NCBI GenBank assembly: GCA_040264895.1
Contig: JBDQHL010000010.1
Location: 1-43,026 of the forward strand
DNA: 43,026 bases
Direction of reading: 5' to 3'
Source of the DNA: PGYR01 sp040264895
GTDB lineage: Bacteria; Bacteroidota; Ignavibacteria; Kapaibacteriales; UBA2268
Part shown: positions 35,209 through 42,976 of the stretch, in pieces
Numbering within the stretch: the first letter of the stretch is position 1
Layout of the letters: every line of letters begins with the position of its first letter
Notes under the pieces: generated by a model
The model's database searches: none
Seen by the model: the letters and a program-made list of their open reading frames with translations, nothing else
Told to the model about the DNA's origin: nothing
Position numbers and translations under genes: made by a program

Positions 35209-35859
35209 ATGAAACTTATTTATGAAGCTTTTGGTCCAGCAGTAACTAATGCTTTTATTGTAATTGACGATTCAACTAACTATGCGGTAGTAATAGACGT
35301 ACCTCCAGGTAGTTTGGAATATATCAACCGTACACTGATTGAAAATGGAGCAGAGCTAAAAGAAATATGGCTCACTCATTCACATTGGGATCACACTGCT
35401 GATGCTCCAGATTTGAGGGAGCAACACAATGTACCTGTTTATCTTCACAAAGATGATGAGTACAGATTACAAGACCCAAATAGCTATGTCGGTGGATTTC
35501 CGCTTCCTTTTGAAATGAGAGGAATAAATGCTGATAATTATTTGAATGAAGGTGATGAGTTAATATTAGGACACCAGAAATTCAGAGTGTTAGAGACACC
35601 AGGGCACACTGAAGGTGGAGTGATTTTTATTCATAATGAAGAGAAAACAGTTATTGCTGGCGATACTATATTCAAAGGAAGCATTGGCAGGACTGATTTG
35701 CCTGGGGGGGATTTTAATCAACTTATGCAGAGTATAAAAGACAAGATTTTGCCACTTAAAGATGACTATTGGCTTTATCCTGGACATGGACCAAGGACTT
35801 CAGTAGGTAGCGAGAGAAAGAACAACCCATTTATCCAACAATATATTATCAACCAATGA
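35209..35859 (+). CDS. MBL-fold hydrolase (glyoxalase II-like)
   Basis: A 216-residue metallo-beta-lactamase-fold hydrolase. The binuclear metal site is complete: THSHWDH with His57, His59, Asp61 and His62; His133 in TPGHTEGG; Asp152 in IAGDTIF; His193 in YPGHGP. The overall layout matches the YcbL/GloB-like hydrolases, which act on thioesters such as S-lactoylglutathione, but the substrate is not certain. There is no signal peptide, so it is cytoplasmic. The stop overlaps the next start by ATGA (35856-35859), so it is coupled to the LptE-like gene. Confidence 0.92.
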   Translation: MKLIYEAFGPAVTNAFIVIDDSTNYAVVIDVPPGSLEYINRTLIENGAELKEIWLTHSHWDHTADAPDLREQHNVPVYLHKDDEYRLQDPNSYVGGFPLPFEMRGINADNYLNEGDELILGHQKFRVLETPGHTEGGVIFIHNEEKTVIAGDTIFKGSIGRTDLPGGDFNQLMQSIKDKILPLKDDYWLYPGHGPRTSVGSERKNNPFIQQYIINQ

Positions 35860-36347
35860 AAAAAATAATAGCATTACTTAGTGTCATTGTATTTTTATCT
35901 GGATGCTATTCTTTCACAGGTGGAAATATACCACCGCACCTGAAATCAATTTATATTCAGCCAGTGGTTGACAATTCCGGATATGGTAACCCAACTTTTC
36001 GTGATATTCTTGCTCAGTCATTGATAGATGAGTTTAGAAGTGATAACTCGTTCAACATTAACGAAAACCCAGGTGGAGACGCACGGTTAGAAGTTAGCAT
36101 AATAAATATTGCAGATTCTCCAGTTGCTGTTTCTAGCGGTGCTTTGGAAACAGAAAGAAGGGTAACAGTTCGGTGTAAAGCAATATACTATGATAATGTA
36201 AAACGAGAAGAAATATGGAATAAGAACTTTTCCTCTTATCTGAACTATGAGTTGTCAAATGCATTAGCTAATAGAAATGAAGCGATAGAACAGATATTAG
36301 AGCAAATATCGAATGATATTTTGCTTGCTGTTGTTTCTGGTTGGTAA
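35856..36347 (+). CDS. LptE-like outer-membrane lipoprotein
   Basis: A 163-residue lipoprotein with lipobox FLSGC (Cys17) and the family opening YSFTGGNIPPHLKSIYI. This matches LptE-like 'LPS assembly' lipoproteins of Bacteroidota, which help LptD place LPS in the outer membrane. A region with NPTFRDILAQSLIDEF follows, also family-typical. The gene overlaps the upstream MBL gene by 4 bases. No lptD is in this window. It ends 4 bases from the convergent GT4 gene, leaving no space for a terminator. Confidence 0.85.
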   Translation: MKKIIALLSVIVFLSGCYSFTGGNIPPHLKSIYIQPVVDNSGYGNPTFRDILAQSLIDEFRSDNSFNINENPGGDARLEVSIINIADSPVAVSSGALETERRVTVRCKAIYYDNVKREEIWNKNFSSYLNYELSNALANRNEAIEQILEQISNDILLAVVSGW

Positions 36348-36351
36348 TAAC

Positions 36352-37470
36352 TTAACGGTAAACAATTTTGTCAATCTCTCTCATCATTTCGTTAGCAGAT
36401 TTGTCCCAAGAAAATTGGTTAGCCCACTCAACTGCTCCTTCAGAAAGTTTGTCTAAATATACTTTGTCTGTAATTAATTTTTCTAATTTTGCTGTAAGTT
36501 CTGGTACATTATCGTACTCATAGAGTTCACCGGATAGACCCACTTTGACAGAGTCACGTAATCCAGGTGAATCAGCAGACACAATAGGAGTACCACAAGC
36601 ATTTGCCTCTATGTTAGTTATTCCCCAACCTTCTTTCATGGATGTATTTACTACAACGTATGATTTACTTAGAAGATGAACTTTTTCTTCATCTGTTACA
36701 AACCCGTGGAATTTTACCTTTTCCGAATAGCCACCTTTTTGTGCTAATTCTTCTAAGTGGGGACGGAAATCGCCTCTACCAATAATTTCTAATCTAATAT
36801 TTGGGTGTTTCTTTTCTAATTTTTCGAATGCATCGAATAGATTATCTACAGTTTTGTATTTCTTCAATCTTCCGAAGTAAGTGATTGTGAAGTTTTCATT
36901 CTTTGTACAAACAGCCATTGGGTAATCGTCCTGCTCTATTGCATTATGGACTATAGAGATGTTATTTCCATTAAATCCACGGCTTATGAACTCATCTTTC
37001 GTGCTTTGCGATACCGTTACAATCTTTGATTTTTTATAAATAATGTTAACTAATTTCTCGGCTAATACTACATAAAGTCCAGCGATAATATTTGTTTCTC
37101 TAAATATACTTTTTCCAAAAAAGTGGTGAGTTAATACTAATAATTTCTTACCAATGTATAATGGTAAGTAAAATGGAATTTTATTTACGTCATCAATTAT
37201 TACATCATAGCCTTTGTTCATAAACCCTTTTTTGTAGAGCTTCGGCACTTTAAAGTTGAATGTGTTTCTACTTCCACGACGAATAATCTTTATTCCATCA
37301 ATAACTTCATCTTTCGGCTCACCTGGTATTTCACAACAAACCAATGTTACTTCATGTCCCTTCGCAGCTATTCTTTTGAATATCTCATGTAAATGTACTT
37401 CGGCTCCTCCGCCAAGTGGATTTTTAATGTCTTGCCAGTTAAAAATCAATATTTTTATATTCTTTGGCAT
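36352..37470 (-). CDS. Glycosyltransferase family 4
   Basis: A 372-residue GT-B glycosyltransferase. The acceptor domain begins with KILIFNWQDIKNPLGGGAEVHLHEI (about residues 5-29, with its glycine-rich loop). The nucleotide-sugar domain contains ITYFGRLKKYK and IEIIGRGDFR-like segments and the E-x7-E element in MKEGWGITNIEANACGTPIV (about residues 280-300). Acceptor and donor are unknown; it likely builds a surface polysaccharide or glycolipid. It is monocistronic as far as can be seen and divergent from the coiled-coil lipoprotein gene. Confidence 0.9.
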   Translation of the reverse strand: MPKNIKILIFNWQDIKNPLGGGAEVHLHEIFKRIAAKGHEVTLVCCEIPGEPKDEVIDGIKIIRRGSRNTFNFKVPKLYKKGFMNKGYDVIIDDVNKIPFYLPLYIGKKLLVLTHHFFGKSIFRETNIIAGLYVVLAEKLVNIIYKKSKIVTVSQSTKDEFISRGFNGNNISIVHNAIEQDDYPMAVCTKNENFTITYFGRLKKYKTVDNLFDAFEKLEKKHPNIRLEIIGRGDFRPHLEELAQKGGYSEKVKFHGFVTDEEKVHLLSKSYVVVNTSMKEGWGITNIEANACGTPIVSADSPGLRDSVKVGLSGELYEYDNVPELTAKLEKLITDKVYLDKLSEGAVEWANQFSWDKSANEMMREIDKIVYR

Positions 37471-37554
37471 TTTTCTTGTCCGTATAAATAGTAAAATATA
37501 CTAAACTTTCGTAAGTATATATTTTATAATGCTTTAGTAATAATTATAACAGTT

Positions 37555-38148
37555 ATGAAATTGTCACATATCGTCCATTGGCTACTATTGTCATCACTTT
37601 TGGCTATTCTTGCCTCATGCTCTAATATGAGTAGTGTGAGAAATGGAAAATATATATCAGCAAAATCTGAAAAAAAGCAACAAATAAAAAACGTTGACGA
37701 AAACTCAAATACTAATACGAACGAAATAGAAACTGTTGTAGAGACTGAGACATATTTGCCAGATGAGGAGAAACCAGCGGAAGCTGAATCGAATGTTTCG
37801 GTGAAAAAGATTCCCACATTGCAAGAACAGTTGGAAAGACTTAATAACAGACAAGATAATTTTGATAGTAGGATTTATAAATTAGAAGAGCAAAATGATG
37901 ATATTAATAGTAAACTTGATAATTTAGCAAAATTAATTACAAAGAATAAAAATGATGTTGCCACCACTGGTGATGTCAAACCTAAAAAGAAGAAAGGGTC
38001 ATTTGTACTTTATCCAGATGAAGTAGTTGAAAAGAAGAAGAATACAAAACCAAAAGTTAGACCTAAAAGCAAGGATAAAACTATAATAGAAAAGTATGCA
38101 ACTACACCTTATGTAGTAGAAGCAAAGAAGATGTTACAGAGATTGTAA
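37555..38148 (+). CDS. Coiled-coil lipoprotein of unknown function
   Basis: A 197-residue protein I cannot assign. A lipoprotein signal with lipobox ILASC (Cys22) is clear. A central coiled coil follows (about residues 88-140, repeats of LQEQLERLNNRQDNFDSRIYKLEE-type heptads), reminiscent of the N-terminal coiled coil of YbgF/CpoB proteins. The second half is Lys-rich with PKKKKG and KKNTKPKVRPKSK stretches. It ends in an amphipathic helix, EKYATTPYVVEAKKMLQRL. It resembles periplasmic adaptor or cell-wall-binding proteins in composition only. Confidence 0.55.
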   Translation: MKLSHIVHWLLLSSLLAILASCSNMSSVRNGKYISAKSEKKQQIKNVDENSNTNTNEIETVVETETYLPDEEKPAEAESNVSVKKIPTLQEQLERLNNRQDNFDSRIYKLEEQNDDINSKLDNLAKLITKNKNDVATTGDVKPKKKKGSFVLYPDEVVEKKKNTKPKVRPKSKDKTIIEKYATTPYVVEAKKMLQRL

Positions 38149-38166
38149 GTTACCATTGGGGCCAGC

Positions 38167-38189
38167 AAGAGTGCTATTGAGGCACTCTT
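38167..38189. terminator. Hairpin covering the stop codon of asd
   Basis: A perfect 8-base stem, AAGAGTGC (38167-38174) and GCACTCTT (38182-38189), with a 7-base loop. It spans the last codons and stop codon of asd, 19 bases after the coiled-coil lipoprotein gene ends. No T-run follows on either strand, so it may stabilise message ends rather than terminate. Confidence 0.45.
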
Positions 38190-39169
38190 ACTAAATCCAT
38201 TTCTATTAATTTTTCAGCTATCTGAACTGCATTCGTTGCTGCACCTTTTCTCAAGTTGTCAGCAACTACCCACATATATCCACCATTTTCAACGCTTGGG
38301 TCTTTTCGTAATCTACCAACAAAAACTTGATCTTTGTCATTAGCTTCCATTGGAGTGGGGTAATCGCCATCTTTCCAGTTATCTAATACTACCAAGTTCT
38401 TAGTTACTTGTAGTAGTTGCTTAAGTCCAGAAACGCTAAATTCTTCTTCTGTCTCAAAGTTCACTGATTCAGCGTGTCCACCCATAATTGGTAACCTAAC
38501 ACATGTGAAAGCCAGCTTCAAATCTGGAAGGTTCATAATCTTGCGGGTTTCGTTTACCATTTTGTTTTCTTCGTCTGTAAAGCCATTGTCTTCAAAACTA
38601 TGGAACAGTGTGTTGAAAGCAATCGGCTTTTCATCACTATAATCACCACCAAGCTCTCTTTCTAACTTGTCTAAGCCCTTCTGTCCAGCACCTGTGATAG
38701 ATTGATATGTAGAGCAGACTACTCTTTTCAGCTTGAAATTATCATCTATTGTTTTTAGCGGTAACATTAACTGAATAGTGGAGCAATTAGGATTAGTAAT
38801 TATTCCCTTATGGTTTTTTAAAGCTTCCGGATTAACCTCCGGTACAACGAGTGGAGTATTTTTATCCATTCTCCAAGCGCTACTATTATCAACTACAACA
38901 CAACCAGCTTTAGTTGCCAATGGCGAAAAGAAACGGCTAGTTTCTCCACCTGCTGAAAAGAGTGCTAAGTCAATTCCTTCGAAAGAATTTTCTTTTAACT
39001 CTTGAACGATTATTTCTTCTCCGTTAAAAACCATAGTTGTTCCAGCAGAACGTGCAGAAGCAAATAAAAATAATTTTTCTATAGGTAGGTTTTTTTCGTG
39101 AAGAAGAGTTAACATCTTTCTACCAACTAATCCAGTTGCACCTACTATAGCTACATTATATTTTTTCAT
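38174..39169 (-). CDS. asd: Aspartate-semialdehyde dehydrogenase
   Basis: A 331-residue NADPH enzyme that makes aspartate semialdehyde from aspartyl phosphate, feeding lysine/diaminopimelate, threonine and methionine synthesis. The dinucleotide loop is VGATGLVGRKML (about residues 9-20). The catalytic Cys129 lies in NPNCSTIQ, and His232 in GGHAESVNFE acts as the general base. Length is normal. The start codon overlaps the stop of the YmdB-like gene by 4 bases (39166-39169), so the two are co-transcribed and coupled. Confidence 0.96.
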   Translation of the reverse strand: MKKYNVAIVGATGLVGRKMLTLLHEKNLPIEKLFLFASARSAGTTMVFNGEEIIVQELKENSFEGIDLALFSAGGETSRFFSPLATKAGCVVVDNSSAWRMDKNTPLVVPEVNPEALKNHKGIITNPNCSTIQLMLPLKTIDDNFKLKRVVCSTYQSITGAGQKGLDKLERELGGDYSDEKPIAFNTLFHSFEDNGFTDEENKMVNETRKIMNLPDLKLAFTCVRLPIMGGHAESVNFETEEEFSVSGLKQLLQVTKNLVVLDNWKDGDYPTPMEANDKDQVFVGRLRKDPSVENGGYMWVVADNLRKGAATNAVQIAEKLIEMDLVRVPQ

Positions 39170-39975
39170 ATTACTTGATTCTCGTAATTTGGAATTACGT
39201 GCGAAGTTATATTAATTGTTTGTCCAGTTGCAGCATCTATATTCAGGTGAGCAAAAGCTACTTTCAAGTCATTCTCTGCAACTTGGAATTTGTGAGCTGT
39301 TTGCAATTGGAATCTCTTAATAGCTATGTCCTTTCTCATTCCCAATACGCTATCGTAGGGGCCAGTCATACCTACGTCAGTTATGTAACCAGTTCCATTC
39401 GGTAGTATCTGAGCATCTGCAGTTTGTATATGAGTGTGTGTCCCAAGTAATGCGCTTACCTTGCCATCTAGATACCAACCCATCGAAATTTTTTCGGCAG
39501 TTGCTTCTGCGTGGAAGTCAACTATATTTATATTTGTTTCAGATTTTAGTTTGTCAATAGCAAAATCAGCTGAGTTGAATGGACAATCAATCGATTGCAT
39601 AAAAGTACGCCCTTGCAATTGCAACACTCCTACTTTTGTTCCATTGTCAGCATTGAAAGTAGTAAAGCCATAACCAGCATTACCAGCTGGGTAATTCATT
39701 GGGCGGATAACTCTTCTGTCTTTGCCTAAAAGTGGGCGCGACTTCCAGTTCTCCCATATGTGATTACCAGTAGTAATAACGTGTACACCAGCATCGAATA
39801 GCTTATTGGCTTCTTCTTCGTTTATTCCTTTTCCTTCCCAGACGTTCTCGCCATTAACTACTATTGCGTTGGCACTGTATTTTTCTTTTATCTTCGGTAG
39901 TTGTTCTATTAGGCAGTTCATACCAATTTCACCAACCACATCACCGACAAATATTAAGCTTATATCTTTATTCAA
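39166..39975 (-). CDS. YmdB-like metallophosphoesterase (TIGR00282 family)
   Basis: A 269-residue metallophosphoesterase of the YmdB family, some members of which hydrolyse 2',3'-cAMP. Ligand motifs in order: FVGDVVGEIG at the N-terminus, NGENVWEGKG, TTGNHIW, VDFHAEATAE and LGTHTHIQTADA. I prefer the TTG at 39975, giving MNKDISLIFVGD, which matches where family members begin. A GTG at 40011 would add 12 residues, but it overlaps a TAAATTTG -7-like box (minus strand, 40018-40011), so it would lie upstream of the transcript start if that box is real. The start remains uncertain. Confidence 0.9.
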   Translation of the reverse strand: MNKDISLIFVGDVVGEIGMNCLIEQLPKIKEKYSANAIVVNGENVWEGKGINEEEANKLFDAGVHVITTGNHIWENWKSRPLLGKDRRVIRPMNYPAGNAGYGFTTFNADNGTKVGVLQLQGRTFMQSIDCPFNSADFAIDKLKSETNINIVDFHAEATAEKISMGWYLDGKVSALLGTHTHIQTADAQILPNGTGYITDVGMTGPYDSVLGMRKDIAIKRFQLQTAHKFQVAENDLKVAFAHLNIDAATGQTINITSHVIPNYENQVI

Positions 39976-40040
39976 TTTGAATTTTACTATTTTGTGAATA
40001 TATACTAACACAAATTTAACAAATTAAATGGCTAATAGAA

Positions 40041-40592
40041 ATGAAGATTTATACAAAAACTGGTGATGATGGAACAACTGGACTATTCAATGGTAAAAGA
40101 GTAGGGAAAAACAGCTTAAGAGTTGATGCTTACGGTACAGTTGATGAATTAAATACTGTTGTAGGTCTTGCAATTTCATTTGGTTGTCCAGAACCGGTAA
40201 AAAATGACTTGCAAAATATTTCAGAAACGCTTTTTTCAGTTGGTGCTGACTTGGCTACTCCTATCGATGATGGAATAAAATCTCAAGCAATTGAAAGAAT
40301 TAATGAAGAAGAAATTACTAGACTTGAAAATGCTATTGACAGATATGAGGAAGAAATGCAGCCACTAAAAAACTTTATTCTACCTGGTGGTAGCCACTCT
40401 GCTGCTCACTTACATAATGCAAGGACTGTTTGCCGACGTGCTGAGAGGTTAGTTGTCGAATTATCAAGCCAAGAAAAAATAAATGAAAATATTATGAAGT
40501 ACTTGAACCGTCTTTCAGATTATTTGTTCGATGCCGCCAGGTATGTGAACCATTTATTAGATGTAGATGAGAGATTGTGGAAAGGGAGGTAA
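40041..40592 (+). CDS. ATP:cob(I)alamin adenosyltransferase, PduO type
   Basis: A 183-residue enzyme that adenosylates cobalamin to coenzyme B12. The diagnostic N-terminus MKIYTKTGDDGTTGLF (residues 1-16) contains the ATP-binding TKTGDxGxT motif, followed by DAYGTVDELN (about 29-38). The second site, about residues 121-155, reads ARTVCRRAERLVVEL, then MKYLNRLSDYLFDAARYVN; its RLSDYLF and ARTVCRRAER parts are conserved. No B12-dependent enzyme or transporter is adjacent and no cobalamin riboswitch is seen in the short divergent gap. Confidence 0.95.
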   Translation: MKIYTKTGDDGTTGLFNGKRVGKNSLRVDAYGTVDELNTVVGLAISFGCPEPVKNDLQNISETLFSVGADLATPIDDGIKSQAIERINEEEITRLENAIDRYEEEMQPLKNFILPGGSHSAAHLHNARTVCRRAERLVVELSSQEKINENIMKYLNRLSDYLFDAARYVNHLLDVDERLWKGR

Positions 40593-40675
40593 TATTTACA
40601 TTAAACCTTTTATTCAAATAAGTGTCTAAACTATAAAGAACGATATTTAATAACAATTTAATAAAGGTGGTAACA

Positions 40676-41326
40676 ATGATCACAAAACAAATTATAACAT
40701 TAGCATTAGTTGGAGCACTTACTTTTAGTCTTACTACAAGTGATTTATACTCAAAAGGTAAAAGAGGCAAACACGGGGGTAATGACATAATGAAATTAGA
40801 TACAGACGGCAATGGGTTTGTAAGCAAAGCGGAAGTTGAAGAATCAGGTAAAGAGAGATTATTAAAGCACTTTGATGAGATAGATACTAATTCTGATGGC
40901 AACCTAAGTGAAGATGAGGTAAAAGAGTTTGGCGAGAAGTTGAGAAAAGAACGAGGTGAGCGCAGAATTATGAAGCTAGATACAGATGGTGATGGTCAAA
41001 TTAGTAAAGCTGAAGCAGAAGAGTCAGGTAAAGAAAGATTAATTGAAAAATTTGATGAAATTGACTCTAATTCTGATGGCAACTTGAGCAAAGATGAATT
41101 GAAAGAATTTGGTGGCAAAAAGAGAGGTAGAAAAGGTGGACGTGACATTATGAAGCACCTTGATAAGGACAATGATGGTAGAATCAGTAGAGAAGAAGCT
41201 GAATCAACTGAAAGAAAGAAGCTTTCTACTAATTTCAATCTGATTGATGTCAATAATGATGATAATCTAACTAAGGAAGAATTGAAGCAATTCCGCAAAA
41301 AGATGAAGAATAAAAAAAGTAAGTAA
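40676..41326 (+). CDS. Secreted protein with six EF-hand calcium-binding loops
   Basis: A 216-residue exported protein. The start ATG 40676 is preceded by AAAGGTGG at 40663-40670; an in-frame GTG at 40667 lies within this likely ribosome site. A signal peptide covers about residues 1-24. Six 12-residue EF loops follow in three pairs: residues 42-53, 70-81, 102-113, 130-141, 163-174 and 191-202. The first five keep Asp at position 1, Gly at position 6 and Glu at position 12; the sixth (DVNNDDNLTKEE) has Asp instead of Gly at position 6. The repeat unit is about 60 residues, so the gene arose by internal triplication. Linkers are strongly basic. It is likely a periplasmic or surface calcium-binding protein. 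A terminator follows. Confidence 0.85.
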   Translation: MITKQIITLALVGALTFSLTTSDLYSKGKRGKHGGNDIMKLDTDGNGFVSKAEVEESGKERLLKHFDEIDTNSDGNLSEDEVKEFGEKLRKERGERRIMKLDTDGDGQISKAEAEESGKERLIEKFDEIDSNSDGNLSKDELKEFGGKKRGRKGGRDIMKHLDKDNDGRISREEAESTERKKLSTNFNLIDVNNDDNLTKEELKQFRKKMKNKKSK

Positions 41327-41351
41327 ATATTTTGTTAAACGATTAAAATTG

Positions 41352-41382
41352 ACCCATAAGATTAAATCCTTATGGGTTTTTT
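41352..41382 (+). terminator. Rho-independent terminator after the EF-hand gene
   Basis: A perfect 9-base stem, ACCCATAAG (41352-41360) and CTTATGGGT (41369-41377), with an 8-base loop, followed directly by a T-run to 41382. It lies 25 bases after the stop codon. Confidence 0.92.
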
Positions 41383-41454
41383 GTATTAAATTTAAAAAAA
41401 AAGAATATGCAAGCTATTGAAAAACAATAAAATATGAATAAATATACTAAATTA

Positions 41455-41537
41455 CTGAATATATTAAGCAAATTGTTATCATAACTGCTGTATGAATTAA
41501 GCAAAACATTGATTAAAATGCTGGATAGGTTAAGCAA
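41455..41537 (+). repeat. Three direct repeats of a 17-base motif at 33-base spacing
   Basis: Copies at 41455-41471, 41488-41504 and 41521-41537 all fit CTGNATNNNTTAAGCAA, with 13 of 17 positions identical in all three. The starts are exactly 33 bases apart. The 16-base spacers between copies are not conserved. The array sits 126-208 bases upstream of the ClpB-like start codon. The spacing, about three turns of the helix, would place the copies on nearly the same face of DNA, as expected for protein-binding sites. Function is inferred. Confidence 0.75.
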
Positions 41538-41577
41538 TAAATCAACAAAAAATGTTCAATTGATTAAATAACATATC

Positions 41578-41620
41578 TTAGACTTTAAGATGATAATTAA
41601 TCTTAATTTTATTCGTCTAA
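41578..41620 (+). promoter_or_regulatory. Nested inverted repeat before the ClpB-like gene
   Basis: Outer arms TTAGAC (41578-41583) and GTCTAA (41615-41620) enclose inner arms TTAAGAT (41585-41591) and ATCTTAA (41600-41606), with an 8-base loop. All four arms match perfectly. It ends 42 bases before the start codon, so it may be an operator or a leader-RNA hairpin. It does not cover the ribosome-binding region. Role unknown. Confidence 0.5.
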
Positions 41621-41662
41621 AAATAGGTAAGACTGGAATACTTTAAAAGAAAAAGAATAGAC

Positions 41663-42976
41663 ATGAGCAATACAACAAAAGATAGATTAGCTGAGATAGA
41701 AAAAGAATTGGCTGAGCTAAAGGAAAAAAGAACTGGACTAAGAGCGAAGTGGGAAACCGAAAAAGGTAAGTTGCAAGAAATTAGGGATATGAAATCTCAG
41801 ATTGACCACCTTAGAACCGAGGCAGACCGCTACGAACGCGAAGGGAACTTCGACAAAGTAGCAGAAATACGCTACGGTCAAATTCACCAGCTCGAGAAAA
41901 AAGTAGAGAAAGCCAATAGCGATTTGGAAGAATTGCAAAAGACAAGCCACTTGCTGAAAGAACAAGTGACGGAAGAGGATATTGCTGATATAGTATCGAA
42001 GTGGACTGGTATTCCAGTTACTAAGATGATAGAAAGTGAGAAAGAAAAGCTTCTGAAGATGGAAGACTTACTCCACGAAAGAGTAGTTGGGCAAGAAGAG
42101 GCAGTAACAGCAGTATCTAATTCTATTAGGCGTTCAAGAGCTGGATTGCAAGATGAAGACAGACCAATTGGGTCGTTCATTTTCATAGGTACAACAGGAG
42201 TTGGTAAAACTGAACTTGCCAAATCATTAGCAGAATATTTATTCGATGATGAAAATGCAATAGTACGTTTAGACATGAGTGAGTATATGGATAAATTCTC
42301 CGTTACTCGTTTGATAGGAGCGCCTCCAGGATATGTTGGATACGACGAAGGTGGGCAGCTAACGGAAGCAATTCGAAGAAAACCATATAGCGTTGTTTTA
42401 TTGGATGAAATTGAAAAAGCACACCAAGATGTTTTCAATATCTTGCTGCAAGTGCTGGACGATGGACGATTAACAGACAGCAAAGCAAGGACAGTGAACT
42501 TTAAGAATACTATTATTATTATGACTTCCAACATTGGTACAGAAAACATAACCAGCAAAATGGGGGAGATGACCTCTGAAAACAGAACTGCACTCCTTGC
42601 AGATGCAAGAGAGAAGATAATGGCGAAGATGAAGCAAGTTATGCGACCAGAGTTCATCAATAGGATTGACGAGATTGTTATGTTTAAACCTCTTCTGAAA
42701 GAAGAAGTAAGGGACATAGCGAAATTGCAGTTTGATAATTTGGTGAAGAGATTAGAGAAGAAGAAAATAGAGCTGACAATTACAGATGAAGCACTGAGTT
42801 GGTTGGCTGAAATTAGCTATGATGTGAATTATGGTGCTAGACCAATAAAGAGAATGATACAGAAAAAAATAGTTGATCCACTATCAATGTATATACTTTC
42901 GGATGATTTGGAAGAAGATTCATCTATTGTGATTGGCACAGACGGCGATGGTAAATTCACTTTCGAAAAAAAATAA
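41663..42976 (+). CDS. ClpB-like disaggregase, C-terminal half only (partial M-domain plus NBD2)
   Basis: A 437-residue protein matching only the second half of ClpB (full length about 860). It starts inside the coiled-coil M-domain (DRLAEIEKELAEL, residues 7-19) and continues through the M-domain to NBD2. NBD2 is complete: Walker A GTTGVGKT (176-183), pore loop with GYVGYDEGG (223-231), Walker B VVLLDE (244-249), sensor-1 TSN (288-290), arginine finger in EFINRIDE (Arg334) and sensor-2 GAR (391-393). The N-domain and NBD1 are absent. An in-frame TAG at 41624-41626 excludes a longer 5' reading frame nearby. All ATPase residues look intact, so it may be active. It could instead be a remnant of a broken clpB. 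Base composition in the M-domain part is richer in G+C than its neighbours. Confidence 0.85.
   Translation: MSNTTKDRLAEIEKELAELKEKRTGLRAKWETEKGKLQEIRDMKSQIDHLRTEADRYEREGNFDKVAEIRYGQIHQLEKKVEKANSDLEELQKTSHLLKEQVTEEDIADIVSKWTGIPVTKMIESEKEKLLKMEDLLHERVVGQEEAVTAVSNSIRRSRAGLQDEDRPIGSFIFIGTTGVGKTELAKSLAEYLFDDENAIVRLDMSEYMDKFSVTRLIGAPPGYVGYDEGGQLTEAIRRKPYSVVLLDEIEKAHQDVFNILLQVLDDGRLTDSKARTVNFKNTIIIMTSNIGTENITSKMGEMTSENRTALLADAREKIMAKMKQVMRPEFINRIDEIVMFKPLLKEEVRDIAKLQFDNLVKRLEKKKIELTITDEALSWLAEISYDVNYGARPIKRMIQKKIVDPLSMYILSDDLEEDSSIVIGTDGDGKFTFEKK

Larger units (their letters stand above)
41327..41662. other. 336-base intergenic region with repeats and inverted repeats, no gene
   Basis: This is the only gap over 300 bases in the window. 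All frames contain frequent stop codons, and I found no trace of the missing N-terminal part of ClpB in any frame. It holds the EF-hand gene terminator, three phased 17-base direct repeats and a nested inverted repeat just before the clpB-like gene, each listed separately. Confidence 0.7.

Noticed and set aside
39976..40040. Cobalamin riboswitch before the adenosyltransferase gene
   Set aside because: The region between the divergent genes is far too short to hold one, and no B12-box-like sequence is present.
40492..40902. A 136-codon open frame on the minus strand spanning the PduO/EF-hand junction
   Set aside because: It is antisense to two well-supported genes and has no independent support.
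41455..41537. The 33-base periodic array as a CRISPR
   Set aside because: The repeats are only 17 bases, are degenerate at four positions, have 16-base spacers and no cas genes are nearby.
41327..41662. Remnant of the missing ClpB N-terminal half
   Set aside because: No frame in this region gives NBD1-like residues, stop codons are frequent, and the region carries its own organised repeats.
41884..42717. A 277-codon open frame on the minus strand
   Set aside because: It lies wholly antisense to the ClpB-like gene and its composition (Ser, Ile, Val rich) mirrors the coding strand. The plus-strand protein has all family motifs.
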